A program made the translations under genes and the position numbers. The notes beneath the pieces were generated by a model. It ran no database searches, was not told where the DNA came from, and saw nothing but the letters and a program-made list of their open reading frames with translations. 39,486 nucleotides of DNA. Source: Lachnospiraceae bacterium. GTDB lineage: Bacteria > Bacillota > Clostridia > Lachnospirales > Lachnospiraceae. The DNA is taken from the NCBI GenBank assembly GCA_017550165.1, contig JAFZQH010000007.1, positions 1 through 39,486 of the forward strand, given 5' to 3'. The stretch's first letter is position 1; each line of letters begins with the position of its first letter. Below are positions 7,811-16,223 of this stretch, in pieces.

Positions 7811-8500
7811 ATGAAGAGTGTTGCCATTATTACCGCAAGAGGCGGAAGTAAAAGGATACCAAAGAAGAATATTAAAGATTTTTGCGGAAAACCTATTCTT
7901 GCATATAGTATTGAGGCGGCTGTTTCAAGTGGGTTGTTTGATGAAGTGATGGTTTCCACGGACAGTGATGAAATATCTCAAGTGGCGAATCGGTATGGTG
8001 CAAAAACACCATATGTCAGATCCGCAGAGACCAGTAATGATTTTGCAACAACGTCGGATGTACTTGAAGAAGTCGTGAAGAATTATCAGGATGATGGAAT
8101 ATTCTTTGATGTTGTTTGCTGCATCTATCCGACGGCTCCCTTTATTACGGCTGATAAGTTAAAAAGTGCAATGAGCCTGTTTGTTGAAAAGGATGCTTCA
8201 TGTGTTACTCCGGTTGTTAAATTCAGTTTTCCACCCCAAAGGGCAGTTATTGTCCGTGACGAAAGAATTGTTTTTAACCAGCCGGAACATGCAAAAACAA
8301 GGAGCCAGGATCTGGAACCATTCTATCATGACTGTGGCCAGTTTTATATTCTTAAGACACAGGATTTGCTAAATTATCATTCAATATTGCCCCCCAATAC
8401 TTATCCCTTTTTTATGTCAGAAGAGGAAGTGCAGGATATTGATAACCCATCGGATTGGGAAATGGCAGAAATGAAGTACAGGATATTACATAACAAATGA
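7811..8500 (+). CDS. pseF: PseF-type CMP-pseudaminic acid cytidylyltransferase
   Basis: The 229-residue enzyme activates the nonulosonic acid with CTP, giving the CMP-sugar donor for Maf. The NeuA/PseF signature AIITARGGSKRIPKKNIKDF begins at residue 5, followed by MVSTDSDEI and IYPTAPF. The sequence RSQDLEPFYHDCGQFYIL near residue 170 is the PseF-type pattern. I take the third in-frame ATG (7811): GAAGAGG lies four bases upstream and the product then has the family's usual length of about 230. Starts at 7778 or 7796 would add residues not seen in relatives. The gene follows the acetyltransferase by 33 bases. A 66-base gap without a recognisable site follows it. Confidence 0.9.
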   Translation: MKSVAIITARGGSKRIPKKNIKDFCGKPILAYSIEAAVSSGLFDEVMVSTDSDEISQVANRYGAKTPYVRSAETSNDFATTSDVLEEVVKNYQDDGIFFDVVCCIYPTAPFITADKLKSAMSLFVEKDASCVTPVVKFSFPPQRAVIVRDERIVFNQPEHAKTRSQDLEPFYHDCGQFYILKTQDLLNYHSILPPNTYPFFMSEEEVQDIDNPSDWEMAEMKYRILHNK

Positions 8501-8566
8501 TCATCTTGGTAATGAGCATTTCCCCGATCGTTTTTTTAATTAAGAGAAGGATTGATCTAGAGAAAT

Positions 8567-10111
8567 ATGGGAGCAGAAAAGATTGTTACAAAAGAGCAGT
8601 TTAAAAATATAAGAAAGGAATTAAAAAATCAGGGTAAAACTATCGTTTTATGTCATGGGGTGTTTGATCTGCTTCATTTGGGGCATATTGAACACTTTAT
8701 TGATGCCAAGAAGCATGGCGACGTTCTAGTTGTATCGATCACGGCGGCCGAATACGTTAATAAGGGTCCGGGGAGACCGTATTTTAATGATGATCAACGA
8801 CTTGAGTTTCTTTCGAATCTTGAGATCGTTGATTATTGTTTGTTAAGCGAATCAGTAACTGTACATGATATCGTGGAGTGTGTGCAGCCGGATGTATATG
8901 CCAAGGGAAAAGAATATGAAAAAGAGTCAAATGATATATCGGAGAATATCGGAAGCGAAGTAGAGATCGTTCACCGTTACGGCGGAGAAGTCTATTATAC
9001 AGAGGGTGAAGTTCACAGCTCCAGTAAACTTCTAAACAGGTTTTTTGCGGCGCTGCCGGAGAAAGCGCTGCAATCCTCTATAGAGATGAAGGAGAGGTAC
9101 GGCTCGAAGCTTATTTCTGATATCAGAAAAGCAATAGATGGTTTTCGCGATATCAAGATCCTGGTTGTCGGAGATGTTATCTTAGATGAGTATGTATTCT
9201 GTAACGTGCAGGGAGTTACCATGAAGGACGCCAGTCTTTCCGTATTCTATGATAATGAAGAACGTTATGCGGGAGGTGCCTTGGCTATAGCCAGACATTT
9301 GGCGGGCTTTTCTAACCATGTGGCGTTATGCTCCATGACCGGAACGGAAGAGGGTACCAGAAGTTTTATCAGAAATAATATGGGTAATATCAGTCTGGAG
9401 ATATTGGAGGATAGTGAATTTACTACTCCGGTAAAGAGACGGTATCTGAAGGCAAACATGCAGCGTCAGGAATTTGATAAACTGTTTTCTGTTAACAGAC
9501 TAATGAAACGGGGAGAAAGAAAGAGATTTAATTACCATGCCTTCCATGAACGCTTAAAGCGGATCATAGGCGGATACGATATGGTTGTGGTGGGGGATTT
9601 CGGTCATGGCCTGCTGGATGAAGAGGCAATAAGAATATTGGAGTCCAAATCAAAGTTTTTGGCTATTAATTGCCAAAGCAATTCCGCCAATATGGGAACC
9701 AATATCATTACAAAATATAAGAGAGCGGATGTTTTTGTTGTGGACGAGAGAGAGCTGAGGCTGGCTTTTGGTCAGGCTCTTCAGCGGAGAGAAGAACTTC
9801 TTGCCAAATTGACTGACAGAATGGGAAGCAAGTACTCATGGGTAACTGTAGGAGCAGAAGGAGCATATGGAATAAAGGAATCCGAAACCACATTACAACC
9901 GGCTTTGACACTTTCTGTAAAGGATACGGTTGGGGCCGGGGATGCGTTTTATTCATTGGCATCCATGTGTGCATTTTCCGGGGTGGCCATAGAACCGGCT
10001 ACTTTAATAGCTAACGCAGCCGGTGCGCTAAAGACCGGAGTTGTGGGTAATAAGGAGTCAGTACAAAAGATTGATCTTTTAAAGTTTATAAACACGGTGC
10101 TGAATGTGTGA
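8567..10111 (+). CDS. Nucleotidyltransferase-PfkB kinase fusion (HldE-like, domains in inverted order)
   Basis: The 514-residue protein joins two domains. Residues about 5-150 are a cytidylyltransferase-fold domain (CHGVFDLLHLGH, with the HxGH nucleotide-binding histidines at 37 and 40, and YAKGKEYE). Residues about 190-510 are a PfkB/ribokinase-type sugar kinase (VVGDVILDEY, GGALAIARHL, then DTVGAGDAF with catalytic Asp459). HldE of ADP-heptose synthesis has the same two activities, but with the kinase first. The likely role is phosphorylation of heptose-7-phosphate at C1 and later nucleotidyl transfer, with the GmhA/GmhB-like proteins encoded at 19925-21032. PfkB-type kinases go with the ADP-heptose route, GHMP kinases with GDP-heptose. 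The ribosome site is weak: AGAAGG lies 16 bases before the ATG. Confidence 0.82.
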   Translation: MGAEKIVTKEQFKNIRKELKNQGKTIVLCHGVFDLLHLGHIEHFIDAKKHGDVLVVSITAAEYVNKGPGRPYFNDDQRLEFLSNLEIVDYCLLSESVTVHDIVECVQPDVYAKGKEYEKESNDISENIGSEVEIVHRYGGEVYYTEGEVHSSSKLLNRFFAALPEKALQSSIEMKERYGSKLISDIRKAIDGFRDIKILVVGDVILDEYVFCNVQGVTMKDASLSVFYDNEERYAGGALAIARHLAGFSNHVALCSMTGTEEGTRSFIRNNMGNISLEILEDSEFTTPVKRRYLKANMQRQEFDKLFSVNRLMKRGERKRFNYHAFHERLKRIIGGYDMVVVGDFGHGLLDEEAIRILESKSKFLAINCQSNSANMGTNIITKYKRADVFVVDERELRLAFGQALQRREELLAKLTDRMGSKYSWVTVGAEGAYGIKESETTLQPALTLSVKDTVGAGDAFYSLASMCAFSGVAIEPATLIANAAGALKTGVVGNKESVQKIDLLKFINTVLNV

Positions 10112-10131
10112 TATGTCAAAGAGGTTTAATT

Positions 10132-12222
10132 ATGGATAAGGTATTGCTGGATAGCTTGGAAAAAGTAAGACAGTTATGTGATAAGGGGTATATTGACGAT
10201 GCACTCCCTGTTCTTGACCGGCTTATGGAGATATGTCCGGGAGCTGCAGATGACTTATTGTATGAGAAGGCTGTAATAGAGTTTCGGTTCGGGAGGGCAA
10301 AGGATGCATTATTTGATTTTATTGCTCATTACACGAAAACACAATCTGAAGAAGTGCTCTCTATAATTATGTCATATGCTCAGGTCAGTGAGAATGAGTT
10401 AAGAGATAGATTTTACAGAAATAGGGAACTGCTAAAGGAATACTCTTATGTGTACGGAGAAATCCCTTCCGATCCTACAGCAAAGGTCTTATGGAGAGAA
10501 GAGCAGTGCGCAGTAGTATATGATCCGTTGGAAAAACAGATTCACACATTCTCATATCCTTTTTCGGATTCAAATTCTTATATTGAAGACAGTGTGCTTC
10601 TGGTCAACATTTTGGCGCATGGTATGATAGGATGGTACTCCAAAGCATGTATGGAATCCTGGAGCGTTGCAGGTCGGGTGGTGCCGGTTTACCTGTATTA
10701 CAATAGATACTGTTTGGATGCTTTGCTTCAATGTATAGAGCTGGAAGATTTGTTGGCATATAAGAAACTTGTTTTCTTAATAGGTCAGGAGTCTATATCA
10801 ACTTTTTTTAAAGAAGAAATGGTATGGTTTCCTTCTCATGTTATCGGTGACAATGAAGATGAGGAAAAGTCAATAGTCAAGAAGGAGTTGATCAAACAGG
10901 ATAACTATAAAAATCAGCAGATTAAACCATTATTCTATAAGACTATAGAGTATTATGAAAACAATGGGGATATAATACTGGAACGAATCAGAAATAGGAC
11001 CCCCAGAGTTATGATAATAACCAGTTTGTTTACCACAGCATTGCAGTATCATGCCGAATTCTGTTCTAAAAATCTAGAAGAGTTGGGAGCTAAAACAACT
11101 GTACTAAAAGAGAATAGATTGATAGATCAGATGACTAATTATGACATAGTAGGGAGGGTACTGGAGTTTAAGCCGGATATAATTCTTCAATTGGATCATT
11201 TTAGATTCGAATTCTGTGTGCAAATGGATAATGCTGTTTTTATCGCATGGATACAAGACTATCTGGAAAATAATATGACGAAGGATAATTTTGAAAAGCT
11301 GACGAATAAGGATGTAATAATGATCCAGACTCAGGCGAAAGAGATAATGGATCTTGTTGGGGACAGAGACTATATTGAGGCACCTGCGCCTGCAGATGAG
11401 ACTGTTTATAAACCATATATATTAACCTCTGAGGAAAAGGGAAAATATGAATGTGATATATGTATGGTATGTCACGCAAGCGATCTGGAAATGCCTATGA
11501 GAGAACTAATAAGATTGTTTAAAAGGAAAGGATTCGATGATGCGGAGGCAGTGATCTCCAGGCTAACGCATGAGTATTCTGATAGAGTCTATAATGAGGA
11601 AGGAATGCTTTTTAACAGACATGAATTTAAGGATTTTATAAAGAATTCTCTTAAGGACTGTAGTAAGGAATGGCATGCGGAGGCGGTCGAAGATAAGTTG
11701 GCGGTGGAAATGTATCATAGGATTGGGGGGCCTGCGTTTAGGCAAGCTATTGCAGATTGGCTTATTGAGGCGGGGTATAAAAATATACACTTGTGGGGTA
11801 ACGGATGGATGAAGAATCCCAAGTACGCAGAATATGCTAAGGGACCGGCTGAAAACGGAGAGGTGCTATCCAAGATAAACCAGGCTGCGAAGATCGTAAT
11901 AGGAAATAATCCGGCTGCATCAGGTGCAACGAGATTATATGAAACCATGCTTAGTGGGGGATTTTATTTATGCAACTATGTGCCGCCGAAAGATGATATT
12001 TGCGATTTGAGAAAAATATACCAGGAGGGTGAATATGTAATGTTTCATAACAAACAGGAATTACTTAACTCTGTCCAATATTATCTGACGCACGAAGACG
12101 AGAGACAGGAAATGATCAGACGAGGCAGGGAAGCAACTCTCGAGAGAATGACATATAAGCAGTTAATGAAAAAGATGCTTGACGAAGTGCCTCAGATACT
12201 GGAAAGGCAAGGGGCGTTTTGA
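10132..12222 (+). CDS. Large CgeB-like glycosyltransferase with helical-repeat N-terminus
   Basis: The 696-residue cytoplasmic protein has an N-terminal helical segment resembling TPR repeats (about residues 5-75, YIDDALPVLDRLMEICPG). A middle region follows, with ITSLFTTALQYHAEFCSKNL and DIILQLDHFRFEF. The C-terminal glycosyltransferase-1-like half resembles CgeB/Glyco_trans_1_2: NIHLWGNGW, then VIGNNPAASGATRLYETMLSG, the donor-binding end of a GT-B fold. TPR-GT-B proteins of this build are common in flagellar glycosylation islands. The ATG at 10132 (AGAGG seven bases upstream) is preferred to a GTG at 10108 that would overlap the previous gene. Donor and acceptor are unknown; the heptose of this island is a candidate donor. 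Confidence 0.78.
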   Translation: MDKVLLDSLEKVRQLCDKGYIDDALPVLDRLMEICPGAADDLLYEKAVIEFRFGRAKDALFDFIAHYTKTQSEEVLSIIMSYAQVSENELRDRFYRNRELLKEYSYVYGEIPSDPTAKVLWREEQCAVVYDPLEKQIHTFSYPFSDSNSYIEDSVLLVNILAHGMIGWYSKACMESWSVAGRVVPVYLYYNRYCLDALLQCIELEDLLAYKKLVFLIGQESISTFFKEEMVWFPSHVIGDNEDEEKSIVKKELIKQDNYKNQQIKPLFYKTIEYYENNGDIILERIRNRTPRVMIITSLFTTALQYHAEFCSKNLEELGAKTTVLKENRLIDQMTNYDIVGRVLEFKPDIILQLDHFRFEFCVQMDNAVFIAWIQDYLENNMTKDNFEKLTNKDVIMIQTQAKEIMDLVGDRDYIEAPAPADETVYKPYILTSEEKGKYECDICMVCHASDLEMPMRELIRLFKRKGFDDAEAVISRLTHEYSDRVYNEEGMLFNRHEFKDFIKNSLKDCSKEWHAEAVEDKLAVEMYHRIGGPAFRQAIADWLIEAGYKNIHLWGNGWMKNPKYAEYAKGPAENGEVLSKINQAAKIVIGNNPAASGATRLYETMLSGGFYLCNYVPPKDDICDLRKIYQEGEYVMFHNKQELLNSVQYYLTHEDERQEMIRRGREATLERMTYKQLMKKMLDEVPQILERQGAF

Positions 12223-12236
12223 AAGGAGGAAAACAA

Positions 12237-13070
12237 TTGAGGTCTCCTAGTGAATTGGAAGGCATTGCAAGGGAAGTGCGCCTTGATATATTCAGGATGT
12301 TTCGAAAGTCAGGAACAGGTCATCTTGCTCCGGCGCTTTCTTGCGCAGATATATTCACAACACTTTATTTTTTTCCTATCATCAATTGGGATATAAGGTT
12401 TAGTGAGAAACGCGACCGGGTGATACTGAGCAAGGGTCATGCTTGTTCAGCCCTTTATGCTGTACTTGCACGAGCAGAGTATTTTCCAAGAGAGGATTTG
12501 CTGACATTCTATCAGAAGAACAGTCTCCTAGGGGGACATCCTAATGTGAATCTAAGAGGAATTGAAACAGCGACAGGGGCACTCGGGCATGGTATATGCT
12601 TCGCCACGGGAACTGCTATGGCTGCAAAACTTGGTGGTGATAGTTTTAGGACATATGCTGTTATAGGCGACGGTGAATGCGAGGAGGGTTCTGTGTGGGA
12701 AGCTGCGATGTTTGCCGCAAATCAAAAACTTGATAATCTGGTAGTAGTTGTAGATAATAATACTCTTCAGGCAAGTGATCGGGTAAATGACATAGCGCCA
12801 CTAGGCGAGCTTGAAAAAAAATGGGAATCCTTCGGGTGGCACGTTTTAAGGACAGATGGACATGACTTTAACAGATTGTGTGCGGCTTTTGCAGAGGCAA
12901 AGGAGACAATAGAGGTCCCTACGGTTATAATAGCTGATACTGTTAAGGGTAAAGGATTAGGAATTGCGGAAGACAACAAGGAGTGGCACAGCAGGGCGCC
13001 AAAGGGTGATGAATGGCAGACTGTTCTTAAGGACTATGGGATTGATATAAAGGATCTGGAGACGATATGA
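12237..13070 (+). CDS. Transketolase, N-terminal (TPP-binding) subunit
   Basis: The 277-residue protein matches the first third of transketolase. It contains GTGHLAPALSCADI, ILSKGHACSALYAVLA, GALGHG, and the thiamine diphosphate motif GDGECEEGS from residue 144, ending in VDNNTLQ. It works with the C-terminal subunit encoded next, moving two-carbon units between sugar phosphates. The gene begins with TTG at 12237, seven bases after AAGGAGG, which itself overlaps the end of the previous gene; an upstream in-frame TTG at 12219 lacks a ribosome site. In this island the pair could make sedoheptulose-7-phosphate, the GmhA substrate. Synthesis of a branched sugar by a two-part TPP enzyme is an alternative. 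Confidence 0.9.
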   Translation: MRSPSELEGIAREVRLDIFRMFRKSGTGHLAPALSCADIFTTLYFFPIINWDIRFSEKRDRVILSKGHACSALYAVLARAEYFPREDLLTFYQKNSLLGGHPNVNLRGIETATGALGHGICFATGTAMAAKLGGDSFRTYAVIGDGECEEGSVWEAAMFAANQKLDNLVVVVDNNTLQASDRVNDIAPLGELEKKWESFGWHVLRTDGHDFNRLCAAFAEAKETIEVPTVIIADTVKGKGLGIAEDNKEWHSRAPKGDEWQTVLKDYGIDIKDLETI

Positions 13071-13984
13071 GAAACAGAAGTACACAGATGGTATATGATC
13101 TGATAAAACAGGACAAGCGGGTGCTGGCAGTTACAGCCGACAACCGAAATGAGATTTTTGATGAGATCAGAGTGAAATACCCAAAGCAGTATATTGACTA
13201 TGGAATAGCAGAGGAAAACATGATCGCAAGCTGTGCGGGACTCGCTACTTGCGGATACATTCCGTTCTTATATACGATTACAAATTTTATGTCCATGCAT
13301 GCATTTGAATTCATAAGAAATGATGTGTGTATAGGTAACAGAAATGTAAAGTTTCTCGGAAGATCATCGGGGCTGGTTAGCTGCAGTATGGGAGCGACCC
13401 ATCAGGGAACAGAAGAATTGGCACTCCTAAGAACCCTTCCGAATATGATAACTATTACCCCGGCAACACCTATAGAGGCAAGGGAAGCGACCAGATTTGC
13501 ATATGAACATGAAGGCCCGGTTTACATTAGGCTTGAGGGATTTAACGAGCCGGAACTCTTTGATGATGGTTACATCTTTGACGGTATGGGAGGAGTTATC
13601 AGAGTTCGGGAAGGAACGGATATAAGTATTTTTGTAATGGGTTCGATCATTAATGAGGCTTTGTCGGCGGCAGAGGAACTGCAAAACGAGAAAGGTATTT
13701 CTGTTGAAGTGATCAATGTACCTTCTGTGAGGCCGATCAAATACGATCAGGTTGCAAACATTTCCGCAAGGACTGGAAATGTTATTACACTAGAAGAGCA
13801 CAGTATATATGGTGGTTTGGGAACAGTGATCGCGGAGATTCTTGCACGTCACAAAGTGATATGCAACTTTAAGATGCTCGGCCTTGATTGCTGTGCTACA
13901 GGATGTGGTAACAGGAATGACATGAGGATCATAAATCATATTTCCAAGGATGACTTAAAGCGAGTATGCATGGATATGCTATGA
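13067..13984 (+). CDS. Transketolase, C-terminal (pyrimidine-binding) subunit
   Basis: The 305-residue protein carries the pyrimidine-binding and C-terminal domains of transketolase. The catalytic glutamate that activates the cofactor is E49 in DYGIAEENM, followed by GLATCGYIPFLYTI and the region GATHQGTEELALLRTLPNM. Its ATG overlaps the TGA of the N-terminal subunit in ATGA, which favours equal synthesis of both chains. The pair together is close to the size of a one-chain transketolase. Its placement among glycan genes suggests a dedicated copy rather than the pentose-phosphate housekeeping enzyme, which is inference. Confidence 0.9.
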   Translation: MRNRSTQMVYDLIKQDKRVLAVTADNRNEIFDEIRVKYPKQYIDYGIAEENMIASCAGLATCGYIPFLYTITNFMSMHAFEFIRNDVCIGNRNVKFLGRSSGLVSCSMGATHQGTEELALLRTLPNMITITPATPIEAREATRFAYEHEGPVYIRLEGFNEPELFDDGYIFDGMGGVIRVREGTDISIFVMGSIINEALSAAEELQNEKGISVEVINVPSVRPIKYDQVANISARTGNVITLEEHSIYGGLGTVIAEILARHKVICNFKMLGLDCCATGCGNRNDMRIINHISKDDLKRVCMDML

Positions 13985-14014
13985 GTCGCTAAAATACAGA
14001 AAAGGATGCTTATT

Positions 14015-15112
14015 ATGATCGATAAAATAAGAAATGAAGGAAATCGTATATCTGATCTGCTTGATGAGCTTGAGCAAGAGGGGATAGGGCGCAAGATTGT
14101 TATTTATGGAGCCGGATATTGCGGTCACGAGGCACTATCTCAGCTTAATGATCGAAAAATCCCGGTCTATGCTGTATGTGATGACGGACGTATCGGGCAG
14201 GAGCTGGATGGCTTTCCTGTAACGGATATTTCTGAAATAAAGCCGGATGAAAGACTTATGATCTTTGTGACCAGCGGTTTTAATGAGGCAATGATCGGAA
14301 AACTAAAAGATCTGGGGCTATACCCATACTATGTTGAGGCTGACTTTGGACGATATGAGCCTGAAAAGGAAACGTATTCATATTTTTCGGAACATAAAAA
14401 AGAAGTTGAAAAAGTATATGGTCTTTTGTCAGATGATTTTTCAAAGGAGCTGTTTGTGAGTTTAATCCAATACAGGATCAGTCGAAATGCGACCTGCTTG
14501 AGGGGAATGATGGAGTCTACGCCTCAGTATTTTCCTGATTGTCCTGATCTGAGAAATATACTTCCAAGAGGATTTGAGAAACATGCTTTTCTAGATCTTG
14601 GAGCCTATGATGGAGACAGTATTCAAGGATTCCTGCATTATGTTGACGGCACGTATGAATCCATCGTTGCTGTTGAAGCAAGTGAGAAAAACTATGAGAA
14701 ACTAAAAAATAATTGCAAGAATCTCGTGAATAGTTTCTGTGTTAATATTGGAGTATCCGATAGTAGAAAACAGTTAAAATTCAACATCAGCGATGCAAAG
14801 AACAGTTTTATGTCAGATAGCGGGGAACAGGTTCTTGATGTCGATTCAGTGGATAATATCACGGAAGGGAAACGTGTATCATTTATTAAGATGGATATAG
14901 AGGGCGCCGAATATGAAGCCATCAGAGGGGCGCGAAAAACCATCAGGAAATACAGGCCTGTTATGGCAGTTTCGGTTTATCATTTTACGGAAGATTTGTT
15001 CAGGTTGTGCTTGGAGATAGAAAAAATGATCCCGGATTATTATGATTATTATCTTCGGCATTATTCACCGACCATGATAGAAACTATTCTATATGCAGTG
15101 CCAAAGATGTAG
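14015..15112 (+). CDS. Rossmann-FkbM methyltransferase fusion
   Basis: The 365-residue protein has two parts. Residues about 20-110 form a Rossmann-like unit of the PglD-N/sugar-nucleotide-binding kind (RKIVIYGAGYCGHEAL, then VYAVCDDGRIGQELDG). Residues about 185-350 form an FkbM-family S-adenosylmethionine methyltransferase (AFLDLGAYDGDSIQGF, IVAVEASEKNYEKL, SFIKMDIEGAEYEAI). FkbM enzymes O-methylate sugars and polyketides, so methylation of an island sugar is likely. ATG at 14015 has AAAGGA nine bases upstream; the in-frame ATG at 14006 overlaps that site. The protein encoded at 16224 has the same build with a different methyltransferase type. Confidence 0.82.
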   Translation: MIDKIRNEGNRISDLLDELEQEGIGRKIVIYGAGYCGHEALSQLNDRKIPVYAVCDDGRIGQELDGFPVTDISEIKPDERLMIFVTSGFNEAMIGKLKDLGLYPYYVEADFGRYEPEKETYSYFSEHKKEVEKVYGLLSDDFSKELFVSLIQYRISRNATCLRGMMESTPQYFPDCPDLRNILPRGFEKHAFLDLGAYDGDSIQGFLHYVDGTYESIVAVEASEKNYEKLKNNCKNLVNSFCVNIGVSDSRKQLKFNISDAKNSFMSDSGEQVLDVDSVDNITEGKRVSFIKMDIEGAEYEAIRGARKTIRKYRPVMAVSVYHFTEDLFRLCLEIEKMIPDYYDYYLRHYSPTMIETILYAVPKM

Positions 15113-15136
15113 ATACGGCAGAAGCGGAGGTTTTTT

Positions 15137-16207
15137 ATGGGCAATCCATATAGTAATCTTAAAATATTCAGACATAAAGAGTATCTTGATGCAATAGAAA
15201 ACGGGGAGTGGATGCCACCGATCTATATCCGCATAAAGCCAACAAATCATTGCAACCACCATTGTGCATATTGTACCTACGGATCCGGTGACACTGATCA
15301 GAAGACAGAAAATCGCGATAATGTTGACCACAGGAGTATCATACCCTGGGAAGATATGCAGAATATTTTAAAAGATGTGTGTGACATGGGCGTTAAAGCA
15401 GTGACCTTTTCAGGGGGAGGTGAACCATTAACTTATCCCAAGATCAAGGAAAGCGCTAGAATCTTACAGGATAGCGGTATAGAATTATCACTGATATCTA
15501 ATGGAGAATTATTGGATGAGGAGAGAGCAACAGCCTTTTATAAAGCAAAATGGGTCAGGATTTCTTTTGATTCTCCGAATAAAGAAGAGTATTGTAGGCT
15601 CAGGAATCTAAAGCCCGAGAGGTTTGATCGTGTTGTAAATAATATAAGAGAGTTTGCAGGCAAAAAAGATGGTGATTGTGTTCTGGGTGTGAACTATGTA
15701 GTTGGAAAGGCAAACGCTCATAGGGTTTATGAGGCTGCTGAATTGTTGAAGAATCTGGGTGTTAATAATGTAAAGTTTGCTGCATTGATAGATAATCAGC
15801 CCAATTATCACAGGGATATAAAGGACAACGTCATTAAACAGATACATAATGCTATTAATGATTTTAGCGACGATCATTTTCAGATCTTCAATAATTATGA
15901 AAATGACTGGAAGGATAAGAACTTTGCAGGTGTTCCTTATGAACAGTGTTATACCTGTCGGTTAGTCACTGTGATCGGAGCAGATCAAAAGGTTTATCTT
16001 TGCCATACCCAGGCATATGATTCCAATGCTGTGGTAGGTGATATAAGGGATAAAGGATTCAAGGCATTATGGAATTCCAAAGAAACAAGGGATAGGTTAA
16101 AAAGCCTTTGTCCACGAATTGATTGTAAATGCAGTTGTGTATATGAAGGAAGGAATCAGGCAATCCTGGGATATTTTGATTCTAATAAGCATATAAACTT
16201 TATTTAG
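15137..16207 (+). CDS. Radical SAM enzyme with SPASM-like C-terminus
   Basis: The 356-residue protein binds a 4Fe-4S cluster through C39, C43 and C46 (CNHHCAYC) and has the SAM-binding SGGGEP motif. The C-terminal region holds seven further cysteines (CYTC, LCHT, then CPRIDCKCSC), as in SPASM domains with auxiliary clusters. SPASM proteins modify peptides, sugars or proteins. Flanked by two methyltransferase fusions, it may act on the flagellar sugar, for example by epimerisation, dehydration or rearrangement. No precursor peptide is seen nearby. Start: ATG at 15137 with GCGGAGG six bases upstream. The substrate is not predictable from sequence alone. Confidence 0.85.
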   Translation: MGNPYSNLKIFRHKEYLDAIENGEWMPPIYIRIKPTNHCNHHCAYCTYGSGDTDQKTENRDNVDHRSIIPWEDMQNILKDVCDMGVKAVTFSGGGEPLTYPKIKESARILQDSGIELSLISNGELLDEERATAFYKAKWVRISFDSPNKEEYCRLRNLKPERFDRVVNNIREFAGKKDGDCVLGVNYVVGKANAHRVYEAAELLKNLGVNNVKFAALIDNQPNYHRDIKDNVIKQIHNAINDFSDDHFQIFNNYENDWKDKNFAGVPYEQCYTCRLVTVIGADQKVYLCHTQAYDSNAVVGDIRDKGFKALWNSKETRDRLKSLCPRIDCKCSCVYEGRNQAILGYFDSNKHINFI

Positions 16208-16223
16208 ATGTGAGGGAAGACCA

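Noticed and set aside
8501-8566. Terminator after pseF
   Set aside because: There is a T7 run but only GATC can pair before it; too weak.
15137-16207. Radical SAM partner of the MEMO-AMMECR1 fusion
   Set aside because: It has a SPASM-type cysteine tail and lies in the glycan island, on the other strand and 7.4 kb from the fusion.
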